A stretch of 32,265 nt of DNA from MGBC114844 sp910585855 (GTDB lineage: Bacteria; Bacillota; Clostridia; Lachnospirales; Lachnospiraceae), in the NCBI GenBank assembly GCA_965646165.1, contig CBFFYP010000057.1, positions 1-32,265 on the forward strand, given 5' to 3'. Every line of letters starts with the position of its first letter. Positions within the stretch are counted from its first letter, which is position 1. This document shows, in pieces, positions 24,495 to 32,227 of the stretch. The position numbers and the translations under genes were made by a program. The notes beneath the pieces are model-generated. The model was not told the origin of the DNA. It saw only the letters and a list, made by a program, of their open reading frames with translations, and did no database searches.

Positions 24495-25355
24495 ATGGTA
24501 ATTTCGGAGTTATATCATAAAAAAAAGAGAAGTCTGTCTTTTGAAATATTTCCGCCCAAAAAAGATAGTGAGTTAAAAAATATTGATGAAACATTGACAG
24601 TTCTTTGTGAATTAAAACCAGATTTTATCAGTGTAACATTTGGTGCAGGAGGAGGTTCAAACCGAAACCGCACGATTGAACTTGCAAAAAAAATCAAATA
24701 TGAATATCAGGTAGAACCGGTTGTACATTTAACCTGTTTAAGTTACAATAAATCCGAAATAGATGAATTTTCAAAAATTTTAGTTCAGGAAGGAATACAA
24801 AATGTTCTTGCACTTCGGGGAGATAGAAATCCAGATATTCAAGAAAAAGAAGACTTTCACCACGCATCAGATTTAATTGCATATTTAAAACAAAAAGAAG
24901 CATTTTGTATAGCAGGTGCTTGCTATCCAGAAAATCATCCAGAATCAGAAAATCGGGTCACTGAAATGCGGCATTTAAGAACAAAAGTAGAAGCGGGAGC
25001 AGAAGTATTGATTTCTCAATTATTTTTTGATAATACTTATTTTTTTCGGTTTATAGAGGACTGCAGAATTGCCGGCATTGAAGTACCGATTCTTCCGGGA
25101 ATTATGCCGGTTATCAATGCTGCGCAGATTAAAAGAATGGTAACGATATGCGGAGCATCTTTTCCTATAAGATTTCAAAAAATTATTCAAAGATTTGAAA
25201 ATAACAAAGAAGCTCTTTTTGATGCAGGAATGTCTTATGCACTTAGCCAGATTATTGATCTGCTGGTTAATGATATTGATGGGATTCATCTCTATACTAT
25301 GAATAATCCAGCAGTTGCAAGAAAGATTTGTGAAGGAATTCGAAATATTATTTAA
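24495..25355 (+). CDS. metF: Methylenetetrahydrofolate reductase
   Basis: A 286-residue TIM-barrel flavoenzyme that reduces 5,10-methylene-THF to 5-methyl-THF for methionine synthesis or, in acetogens, the Wood-Ljungdahl pathway. Visible motifs are LSFEIFPPKKDSE at the N-terminus (the catalytic Glu lies in FEIFPP), PDFISVTFGAGGGS, PVVHLTC, ALRGD (RGD near residue 110) and GAEVLISQLFFDN. Start 24495 leaves GAGATG about 7 nt upstream; an ATG at 24486 abuts that site with no room. No metH, metV or folate operon partner is adjacent. It may share the EamA transcript (83-bp gap). A terminator hairpin follows. Confidence 0.94.
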   Translation: MVISELYHKKKRSLSFEIFPPKKDSELKNIDETLTVLCELKPDFISVTFGAGGGSNRNRTIELAKKIKYEYQVEPVVHLTCLSYNKSEIDEFSKILVQEGIQNVLALRGDRNPDIQEKEDFHHASDLIAYLKQKEAFCIAGACYPENHPESENRVTEMRHLRTKVEAGAEVLISQLFFDNTYFFRFIEDCRIAGIEVPILPGIMPVINAAQIKRMVTICGASFPIRFQKIIQRFENNKEALFDAGMSYALSQIIDLLVNDIDGIHLYTMNNPAVARKICEGIRNII

Positions 25356-25361
25356 AAAAGG

Positions 25362-25391
25362 AAAGAGCGTTGCAGACACTACAACGCTTTT
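25362..25391 (+). terminator. metF terminator
   Basis: AGCGTTG (25366-25372) pairs with CAACGCT (25382-25388), followed by TTT. The stem is extended by AAAG/CTTT around it. Confidence 0.7.
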
Positions 25392-25543
25392 CAAATGCAA
25401 CAAGGAGATTAAGTTATAAGAATTGTATCTTAAATATACAAAAATGTCAAGGAAATTTTGTAATTTTTTAGAGAAATGTAATAGATCCAATCGTAAGTTT
25501 TCTGCTAAAAATTTGCTGAAAAGGGAAACTTAGGAATTAGTAG

Positions 25544-25572
25544 TTGCTGTATTGCAGCTTTTCGGTTATAAT
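25544..25572 (+). promoter_or_regulatory. deoD promoter
   Basis: TTGCTG (25544-25549) and a perfect TATAAT (25567-25572) with 17-nt spacing, about 110 bp before the deoD start. The remainder of the 25392-25681 gap is AT-rich with no gene seen. Confidence 0.65.
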
Positions 25573-25681
25573 TTATCTAAATAGAGCAATAAGGAACTGT
25601 AGAAAAATATTCGTATGTTATATTGGATTTGGAAGAACAATATTACAATATCATAAAAAAAGAAAATGGAGGATTTAAAAA

Positions 25682-26386
25682 ATGGCGACACCACATAATA
25701 CAGCAAAGAAAGGCGATATTGCAAAAACAGTTTTAATGCCGGGCGATCCGCTGCGTGCAAAGTATATTGCAGAAACATTTTTAGAAGATGCAGTTTGCTT
25801 TAATACCGTAAGAAATATGTTTGGCTATACGGGAACTTATAAAGGGAAAAGAGTATCCGTTATGGGAAGCGGAATGGGTATGCCTTCGATTGGAATTTAC
25901 AGCTATGAACTCTATCATGATTATGATGTAGAAGCGATTATCCGAATTGGTTCTGCAGGTGGAATTAGCGATAAAGTAAAGTTAAAGGATGTAGTAATCG
26001 GTATGGGAGCATCCACTGATTCCAATTATGCAGTACAATATCAGCTTCCGGGAACTTATGCTCCAATAGCGGATTTTGGATTGTTGAGAAGAGCAGTAGA
26101 GGCAGGGGAAGCACTTGGAATTTCAGTAGTAGTGGGAAATACGGTGTCTTCGGATCATTTTTATAATGAATTTCAGAATGTAAACGAATTGTGGAAAAAG
26201 ATGGGTGTACTTGCTGTGGAAATGGAAGCTGCTGCTTTATATATGAATGCAGCCAGAGCCGGAAAAAAAGCACTTTGCATTTGTACGATTTCTGATCATT
26301 TGTTTACGGGAGAAGAGCTTTCGGCTGAGGACAGACAGACAGGATTTACAGATATGATGAAGATTGCTTTGGAAGCGGCAGAGTAA
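25682..26386 (+). CDS. deoD: Purine-nucleoside phosphorylase, DeoD type
   Basis: A 234-residue cytoplasmic hexameric phosphorylase that splits purine (deoxy)nucleosides with phosphate into base and sugar-1-phosphate. Typical motifs are MPGDPLRAKYIAE (phosphate loop), RNMFGYTGTYKGKRVSVMGSGMGMPS, RIGSAGG near residue 87, the sugar-binding VLAVEMEAAALY, and TISDHLFTGEE carrying the catalytic Asp. Length matches bacterial DeoD. AATGGAGG is 10 nt upstream. It stands alone with a sigma-A promoter; its usual deo partners are not adjacent. The stop codon is followed within 10 bp by a truncated family B repeat. Confidence 0.96.
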   Translation: MATPHNTAKKGDIAKTVLMPGDPLRAKYIAETFLEDAVCFNTVRNMFGYTGTYKGKRVSVMGSGMGMPSIGIYSYELYHDYDVEAIIRIGSAGGISDKVKLKDVVIGMGASTDSNYAVQYQLPGTYAPIADFGLLRRAVEAGEALGISVVVGNTVSSDHFYNEFQNVNELWKKMGVLAVEMEAAALYMNAARAGKKALCICTISDHLFTGEELSAEDRQTGFTDMMKIALEAAE

Positions 26387-26389
26387 CTG

Positions 26390-26440
26390 GGGGGACGCTG
26401 AAAGCGGGAAGATTTTTTCCAGGTTCGCTTGTGCTAAGGA
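26390..26440 (+). repeat. Truncated family B repeat B6
   Basis: GGGGGGACGCTGAAAGCGGG matches the family B left end, and CAGGTTCGCTTGTGCTAAGG matches the inner edge of the core; the middle and right arm are gone. AT-rich sequence without recognisable features follows to 26548. Confidence 0.65.
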
Positions 26441-26548
26441 ACTGTTACAAAATAACTTACATCTGAAATTTTTATAGAATGATTTATTTTTATAATAGTT
26501 TCAAAGTGATTTTTTTGCCATTTTATTATTTTTTAAATGAAAAGAAGA

Positions 26549-27404
26549 TAGGATGCTGCTGGAAAGGGTTGGCTTTCACCGGACGCCAGAGGCGGTTTGC
26601 TCCTGTCCTTTGCCTGCTCCGCTCCAAACGGTAAGAAAGTCTACGGCTTCTGATTTCGGTTCATCCAACCGTACGAACCGGGGCGCAATTCGCCCTCATG
26701 ACAACCGAAATGAACCGGGTGTAAGGAAGGATTTTAACAGCCGCAAAACATTCTTTTCCCTATCCTCCGGGCTAAACACGCCCCTTTTTTTGCATACCTT
26801 GCATAGGAGCAGGATATGCAAAAAATTCTAGGTGTTTCCACAGAAGCCCAAGACTTTCTAACCGTTCTCCGAAGTCGCTGGATATGCAAAAAATTCTAGG
26901 TGTTTCCACAGAAGCCCAAGACTTTCTAACCGTTCTCCGAAGTCGCTGGCAAAGGACAGGAACAAACCGCCTCTTGCTGTTCGTGGAATAGCGGTAGAAA
27001 TTATATTTTATTACAGAATAAGTCTTTCACAAGGTTTAGATACTATTCTTTTTTTGTTCCGGGGTCAAGAAACAGCCAGATTCGAAAACGGTGGGCAGCC
27101 TGCAGTGACTTTGGAAAAAAGTTAGAAGTTCTTGGACTTCTGCTTAAAAATCTAAGATTTTTTTCACATCCTGCTTCTATGCAGGGTGTGAAAAAAAAGG
27201 GGCGTGTTTAGCCCGGATGATAGGAAAGAGGTTGTCTTATGGCTGGTAAAGTCCTTCCTTACACCTGTTTCGTTTTGGTTGTTATGAGGGCGAATTGCGC
27301 CCCGGTCTGTCTGGTTGGAGAAAGGGAAAGGCAGAAGTCTTAGAACTTCTTGCTTTTTGGAAACCGGAACAGCAGGCTGCCCACCGTTTTCGAATCTGGC
27401 GTCC
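26549..27404 (+). repeat. Family A composite foldback A5
   Basis: Second complete composite, in the same orientation as A4. Ends are GGACGCCAGA (26581-26590) and TCTGGCGTCC (27395-27404). The type 1 unit runs to about 26975, the linker 26976-27075 includes TTTTTTTGTTCCGGGGTCAAG, and the type 2 unit follows. The type 2 arms, starting CAGATTCGAAAACGG at 27078 and ending CCGTTTTCGAATCTG at 27400, are perfect 27-bp complements. The type 1 unit carries a 68-bp tandem duplication. Family flank GGATGCTGCTGGAAAGGG precedes it. It lies between deoD and the noncoding RNA; no gene is supported inside. Confidence 0.9.
26812..26947 (+). repeat. 68-bp tandem duplication inside repeat A5
   Basis: Bases 26812-26879 and 26880-26947 are identical direct repeats beginning GGATATGCAAAAAATTC and ending CCGAAGTCGCT. 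They duplicate half of the inner hairpin and the right arm's inner part. No other copy in the window has it. Confidence 0.92.
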
Positions 27405-27577
27405 TTTCCGAGAAAAATCACTTTTCACTCACACTAAAATAATTGTTATAAAAGAGCAATATTTTTACTAATTATCTATTTTATTCAGAAAATTATAAAT
27501 TTTTTAAAAATATTAACTGATAAGACAATAATAAAAAGATGATATAGAAAATTCTTTAAAAATTTTTAAAAAATGTA

Positions 27578-27606
27578 TTGACAAAAGAAAGATTATGTAA
27601 TATACT
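27578..27606 (+). promoter_or_regulatory. Strong sigma-A promoter of the noncoding RNA
   Basis: Perfect TTGACA (27578-27583), 17 nt, then TATACT (27601-27606). The predicted start is near 27613. No open reading frame with a ribosome site follows. Confidence 0.82.
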
Positions 27607-27612
27607 AGACCC

Positions 27613-28186
27613 AACAAGAGAAGTTAAGATAAGAAAGAAGAAGGAGGTAGATTCCACCAAAAACGTAAAGTTCTAAATCCATCAGAATTAGGCAATACAA
27701 ATAGGAAAAATAAAAAATAAGCGGAATAGGAGGTACAGACCACCAGAAACTTAAATTTTATATCCGAATAAAATGAAAGAATGTGAGGTATAGTCCAATG
27801 GGAAGATAGCAGAGGGATTTGAGATGAAAAAGAAAAATCCAGAAAAGATGCAGAGGTAAGATAAATTTAGAGGGTAGAGGTTAAAATATAAAAGACGAAA
27901 AAGATAGAAGCGTCAGCTCACAACGCAAAAGCCAGTTAAGATAGATTGTCTAAGAGCCAAAAAAGCTTATCAAATAAAAGATAGGGTGAAAAAATAGTTG
28001 CTACATAAAAAAGTGACAAGAAGAAAAAACGATAAGCATAGGGATATCAAAGGCAGGCAGGGGTTGAAAATGAGAATGGTAGGAGCGTAAAATAGAAAGA
28101 TAAAATAAAAAGAGAGGTAAAGTCCAATGGATTTATCAGTTTAAGGGCGGGTGTCGATAACAAAAGAATCGATGCCCGCTTTTTTT
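27613..28186 (+). ncRNA. Candidate large structured noncoding RNA (about 574 nt)
   Basis: A complete transcription unit, with strong promoter and strong terminator but no plausible gene, spans about 574 nt. The strand is very rich in A and G. A motif near GAGGTANAGTCCAATGG occurs four times: GGAGGTAGATTCCACC (27643), GGAGGTACAGACCACC (27729), GAGGTATAGTCCAATGG (27785) and GAGGTAAAGTCCAATGG (28114). The first two form short hairpins. AGCTTATC near 27964 can pair with GATAAGC near 28031. Size and layout resemble ornate large RNAs of Firmicutes such as ROOL, but I cannot confirm membership by eye. It lies between repeat A5 and lysC. Confidence 0.65.
28147..28186 (+). terminator. Terminator of the noncoding RNA
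   Basis: GCGGGTGTCGAT pairs with ATCGATGCCCGC (12 bp, two wobbles) around an A-rich loop, followed by seven T (28180-28186). The following 28187-28521 stretch is AT-rich; a GGAAAGT/ACTTTCC pairing near 28250-28306 is visible, and I see no riboswitch. Confidence 0.9.
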
Positions 28187-28521
28187 ATGCACATGCTGAT
28201 GCAGAGGAAATATGCCATTAGAGTGGTTTATTGGTAGTGCAGCGAATATGGAAAGTCTTTCTTACTCGATTGCATATGGATAGGGTAAAACTTTCCCTAC
28301 TTGGTTGTATAATAGGATAAAAAAATAGATAAAATGTACGAAAATCTTGTATACATGAAAAAAATAGGCAGAAAGTACTTGATAAAATAGAAAAAAAGTG
28401 TATTTTAATATAGTAGAATCAAACCACTTTTCCCTTTTCAAAGCAAAAGATAGAAAATAAAAGTAAGAATGATAAATTCTATCTGCATTGAAAATATATA
28501 AGAATGGATGGAGGAGCAAAT

Positions 28522-29841
28522 ATGAAGAAAGTTGTAAAATTTGGCGGAAGCTCTTTGGCAAGTGCAGAACAATTTAAGAAAGTTGGAGAAATTATTTTTG
28601 CAGATACAGACAGGAGGTATGTAGTTCCTTCTGCCCCGGGAAAGCGTTGTGCATCGGATATAAAAGTAACAGATATGCTGTATCAATGTTATGCTGCGGC
28701 AGAGGCAGGAGAGAAATATACTGATTTATTAGAAAAGATTAAGGAACGGTATCAGGAAATTATTGTTGGGCTTGGATTGAATTTATCTCTAGAGGAGGAA
28801 TTTCAGAAAATAGAATCTTTTTTTGCAGAGAAAGCTGGTAAAGATTACGCTGCTTCCCGTGGAGAGTATCTAAATGGAATTGTAATGGCCAATTATTTGG
28901 GATGTGAATTTATTGACGCAGCAGAGGTGATTTTTTTTGATGAAGAGGGAAAATTTGATGCAGATCGTACCAACAAAGTATTGTCTAAACGGCTGGCGAA
29001 TTTAGAAAGAGCAGTAATTCCCGGATTTTATGGTTCTTGTCCGAATGGAACGGTAAAAACATTTTCCAGAGGCGGATCGGATATTACAGGTTCTATAGTG
29101 GCAAGAGCCGTTAAAGCGGATCTCTATGAGAACTGGACAGATGTATCTGGATTTTTGGTTGCCGATCCTCATATTATTAAAAATCCAATGGCAATTAAGA
29201 TGATTACTTATAAGGAACTGAGGGAATTGTCTTATATGGGGGCTACTGTACTGCATGAAGATTCTATTTTTCCAGTGCGTAAGGCGGGGATACCAATCAA
29301 TATTAAAAATACCAATAAGCCAGAGGATGAAGGCACAATGATTGTACAGAGCACCTGCAGGCAGGCAGAATATACGATTACAGGAATTGCCGGAAAGAAA
29401 GGATTTGTTGCGGTCAATATTGAAAAGGATATGATGAATACAGAAATTGGTTTTGGCAGAAAGGTTTTGGAAGCATTTGAATCGCAGGGAATCTCTTTTG
29501 AACATGTACCTTCCGGGATTGATACGATGACTGTATTTGTGCATCAGGAGGAATTTGAAGGCAGAGAGCAGGCAGTACTAAGTGCAATTCATAGAATGGC
29601 AGAACCAGATATGATAGAATTGGAATCGGATTTGGCATTGATTGCTGTAGTAGGGCGCAGTATGAAATCAAACCGTGGTGTGGCAGCAAGAATTTTTGCA
29701 GCACTTGCACATGTAAATATTAATATTAAGATGATTGATCAGGGATCTTCAGAATTAAATATTATTATAGGAGTAAAAAACAGTGACTTTGAGGGGGCAA
29801 TTAAAGCAATTTATGATATTTTTGTAGAGTCACAGCTTTAA
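28522..29841 (+). CDS. lysC: Aspartate kinase
   Basis: A 439-residue aspartokinase, the entry enzyme for lysine, threonine, methionine and diaminopimelate synthesis, phosphorylating aspartate with ATP. The nucleotide site KKVVKFGGSSLAS starts the protein. SRGGSDITGSIVARAVKADL is near residues 182-201, followed by ENWTDVSGFLVADP. Two ACT domains occupy about 300-439 (GFVAVNIEKDMMNTEIGFG and VVGRSMKSNRGVAARIFAAL), the usual place for amino-acid feedback. Start 28522 has GGAGGAG about 6 nt upstream; an ATG at 28504 precedes that site. It is monofunctional, of the clostridial type, about 440 residues. No lysine riboswitch was recognised in the leader. Confidence 0.94.
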   Translation: MKKVVKFGGSSLASAEQFKKVGEIIFADTDRRYVVPSAPGKRCASDIKVTDMLYQCYAAAEAGEKYTDLLEKIKERYQEIIVGLGLNLSLEEEFQKIESFFAEKAGKDYAASRGEYLNGIVMANYLGCEFIDAAEVIFFDEEGKFDADRTNKVLSKRLANLERAVIPGFYGSCPNGTVKTFSRGGSDITGSIVARAVKADLYENWTDVSGFLVADPHIIKNPMAIKMITYKELRELSYMGATVLHEDSIFPVRKAGIPINIKNTNKPEDEGTMIVQSTCRQAEYTITGIAGKKGFVAVNIEKDMMNTEIGFGRKVLEAFESQGISFEHVPSGIDTMTVFVHQEEFEGREQAVLSAIHRMAEPDMIELESDLALIAVVGRSMKSNRGVAARIFAALAHVNINIKMIDQGSSELNIIIGVKNSDFEGAIKAIYDIFVESQL

Positions 29842-29930
29842 ATGGTTTTACGAAGACGCTGCTGCCAAAATTGGACAGCAGAAAAAACAGATTGGAAAAA
29901 TAAAGATGCTGTAGCAGAATGGAGGCAACT

Positions 29931-30740
29931 ATGCGTGTAGCATTATGTCAGTTAGATATTGCATGGGAAGATAAAAAGGTAAATCTAGAGCAGGCGAAAG
30001 TCTATATTGAGGAGGCAAAGGAAGAGGGAGCAGAAATCATTTTCTTTCCAGAGATGAGTTTTACCGGGTTTTCTATGAATGTAAATCTAATAAAGGAAGA
30101 ACATGGAGAAACTTTAAAAGAAGTAAGAGAGATGGTAGCAGCAAATCAGATTGCGGTTGGAATCGGCTGGGTAAAGGCAGAGGAAACAGGAGGAAAGGAA
30201 AGCATTAAAAATTTTTATACGGTTATCGGAAGTCAGGGAGAGATTTTATCAAATTATGTAAAGATTCATCCGTTTCATTATGCAAAAGAGGATCAGTATT
30301 TTACTGCTGGAAATCGGATTGCATTGTTTGAATATCGGGAAAGAATGTTTAGTACTTTCCTTTGCTATGATCTGCGTTTTCCAGAAGTGTTTGAAATTGC
30401 TTCTAGAAAGGCAGAGATTATTGCAGTACCAGCGAATTGGCCGCAGGCACGCAAGGAACATTGGCTTACGCTGCTTCGGGCAAGAGCGATTGAAAATCAA
30501 GTCTATATGCTGGGGATAAATTGTGTTGGGGAAAAAGAAGGGCAGTATTTTAGTGGGGATTCTTGTGTAATCGATCCGAATGGAAATATAATGGAATCTC
30601 TGTCGGATCAAGAAGGACTGATTGTATTGGATATTCCAAATAATACAGCACAGATTCGGGAAGGATTTCCAGTAAAGCAGGATAGGCAACCAGAATTGTA
30701 TCAGAAATTGTCAGAAGAGATAAATGGAAATTTTGAATAA
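29931..30740 (+). CDS. Nitrilase-superfamily carbon-nitrogen hydrolase (omega-amidase-like)
   Basis: A 269-residue C-N hydrolase with the full catalytic triad: E41 (FFPEMSFTGFS), K111 (YVKIHPFHY) and C145 (STFLCYDLRFPE). PANWPQARKEHWLTLLRARAIENQ is typical of the Nit2/omega-amidase branch, which hydrolyses alpha-ketoglutaramate or alpha-ketosuccinamate to the 2-oxoacid and ammonia. Substrate assignment is inferred from branch motifs only. Start 29931 (MRVALCQLDI) has GGAGG 5 nt upstream; an in-frame ATG 12 nt earlier overlaps that site. It lies 89 bp after lysC; a CTGCTGCC/GG-CAGCAG hairpin (about 29861-29883) is in the gap without a T tract. Confidence 0.88.
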   Translation: MRVALCQLDIAWEDKKVNLEQAKVYIEEAKEEGAEIIFFPEMSFTGFSMNVNLIKEEHGETLKEVREMVAANQIAVGIGWVKAEETGGKESIKNFYTVIGSQGEILSNYVKIHPFHYAKEDQYFTAGNRIALFEYRERMFSTFLCYDLRFPEVFEIASRKAEIIAVPANWPQARKEHWLTLLRARAIENQVYMLGINCVGEKEGQYFSGDSCVIDPNGNIMESLSDQEGLIVLDIPNNTAQIREGFPVKQDRQPELYQKLSEEINGNFE

Positions 30741-30745
30741 AAAAT

Positions 30746-30931
30746 GTTACAGTTCAGCTATGCAGAATTGATTGTGCAAATGGTACGTAAAAGCTTGCTC
30801 ACTAAGGACAATTTGCACAATCAATTCTATAGGGCGGACGCCCGATATGAATAATTTGCCAGCTAGTTTGTAAATTGTTTATTTATAATGTATATTCTGG
30901 CAAATTATGAATGGCATGGCTGAACTGTAAC
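30746..30931. repeat. Family C three-way-junction foldback element
   Basis: An outer 18-bp stem (30746-30763, GTTACAGTTCAGCTATGC, with 30914-30931) encloses two hairpins. The first is an 18-bp perfect stem, AGAATTGATTGTGCAAAT (30764-30781) with 30811-30828. The second is a 12-bp stem, ATAATTTGCCAG (30851-30862) with 30897-30908. A GGGC-GGAC-GCCC element (30832-30843) lies between them. It fills the gap before rlmD and does not share sequence with families A or B apart from a GGACGC string. Confidence 0.85.
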
Positions 30932-30967
30932 TAAATAGAGAAAAGGTAAAATAAGAGGTATCATTGA

Positions 30968-32227
30968 ATGGCGGAAAGGAAAAGGATTTTGCCGAAACAA
31001 AAACAGGAAAATTTAGCTGAAAAGGGAAAGCAAGTAGAGAAAAGAAAAGAGAGAAAGAAGAAAGAAGAGAATAAGCAGGGGCAGGATAAATGCCCCTATA
31101 TGGAGAAATGCGGTGGGTGTCAGTATCTGTATCTGACTTATGAAAAGCAGTGCGAAATAAAACAGAAACAGGTCAAAGCTTTACTTGGAAAATATGGAAA
31201 AGTAGAACCGATGGTAAAGATGGAACAGCCTTATTATTATCGAAATAAAGTACATGCTGTCGTAGATCGGGATAGAAAGGGGAATATTATTACCGGGGTT
31301 TATCAGAAGGGGACTCACCGCACCGTTTCTGTAGAACACTGTAAAATTGAAAATCAAAAAGCAGATGCGATTATAAAAACCATTCGAAAACTTTTGAAGT
31401 CTTTTAAGATAAAAGTATATGACGAAGATACAGAATATGGATTGGTACGCCATATTTTGGTAAGATGTGCTGCAAAAACGGGACAGGTTATGGTGGTGCT
31501 GGTAACAGCTTCACCGATTTTTCCTTCAAAAAATCATTTTGTAAAGGCATTAAGGGAGGCACACCCGGAAATTACAACGATTGTGCAGAATATCAATCCA
31601 AGAGGTACTAGTATGGTGCTTGGAATAAAAGAGCAGGTGCTTTTTGGAAAGGGATATATCGAGGATATTCTCTGTGAAAAGACATTTTATATTTCATCCC
31701 GTTCATTTTATCAGGTAAATTCTGCGCAGACAGAAAAGCTGTATCGGCTGGCATTGGATTTTGCACAACTGACGGGAGGGGAAACGGTGATAGATGCTTA
31801 CTGCGGGGTCGGAACAATCGGAATTGTAGCTGCAGATAAAGCGAAAAAGGTAATTGGGGTGGAACTCAATCAAGATGCGGTAAAAGATGCAGTGAAAAAT
31901 GCAAGAAATAATCAGGAAGAGAATGTGGTATTTTATCAGGGGGATGCTGGAGTATTTATGAAAGATATGGCAGCAGCGGGGGAAAAGGTAGATGTGGTGC
32001 TGATGGATCCTCCTAGAAGTGGTAGTACAGAGGAGTTTATTGAGGCAGTAAAAGAAATAGCACCGGAAAGGGTTGTTTACATTTCCTGCAATCTGGAAAC
32101 ACTGGCACGGGATTTGGAATATTTTGAAAAGAGTGGGTATCGGATGAGGCATGCTGTTCCGATGGATATGTTTCCTTGGACAGAGCATGTGGAGACTATT
32201 GTGGGACTACAAAGGCGAGATATGTAG
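30968..32227 (+). CDS. rlmD: 23S rRNA (uracil-C5)-methyltransferase, RlmD/RumA family
   Basis: A 419-residue SAM-dependent RNA m5U methyltransferase. A lysine- and glutamate-rich N-terminal tail (residues 1-40) probably contacts RNA; the TRAM domain common in this family is not seen. Iron-sulfur ligands are C42-x5-C48-x2-C51 (KCPYMEKCGGC) and C125 (VEHCKI). The SAM site is DAYCGVGTIGIVAADKAKKVIGVE, the motif MDPPRSG follows, and the catalytic cysteine is in VYISCNLETLARD; the end is MFPWTEHVETI. Target uridine (U1939 or U747 class) cannot be told by eye. An AAGAGG site is about 9 nt before the ATG. It follows element C. The last 38 bp of the window hold nothing recognisable. Confidence 0.93.
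   Translation: MAERKRILPKQKQENLAEKGKQVEKRKERKKKEENKQGQDKCPYMEKCGGCQYLYLTYEKQCEIKQKQVKALLGKYGKVEPMVKMEQPYYYRNKVHAVVDRDRKGNIITGVYQKGTHRTVSVEHCKIENQKADAIIKTIRKLLKSFKIKVYDEDTEYGLVRHILVRCAAKTGQVMVVLVTASPIFPSKNHFVKALREAHPEITTIVQNINPRGTSMVLGIKEQVLFGKGYIEDILCEKTFYISSRSFYQVNSAQTEKLYRLALDFAQLTGGETVIDAYCGVGTIGIVAADKAKKVIGVELNQDAVKDAVKNARNNQEENVVFYQGDAGVFMKDMAAAGEKVDVVLMDPPRSGSTEEFIEAVKEIAPERVVYISCNLETLARDLEYFEKSGYRMRHAVPMDMFPWTEHVETIVGLQRRDM

Noticed and set aside
27613..28186. RNase P RNA, suggested by GAGGTAAAGTCC resembling the conserved GAGGAAAGTCC.
   Set aside because: The motif occurs at several places including the 3' end, no other conserved RNase P region is seen, and the length is too great.
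28187..28521. A lysine riboswitch or T-box in the lysC leader.
   Set aside because: No conserved core motifs of either class were recognised; only one weak hairpin.
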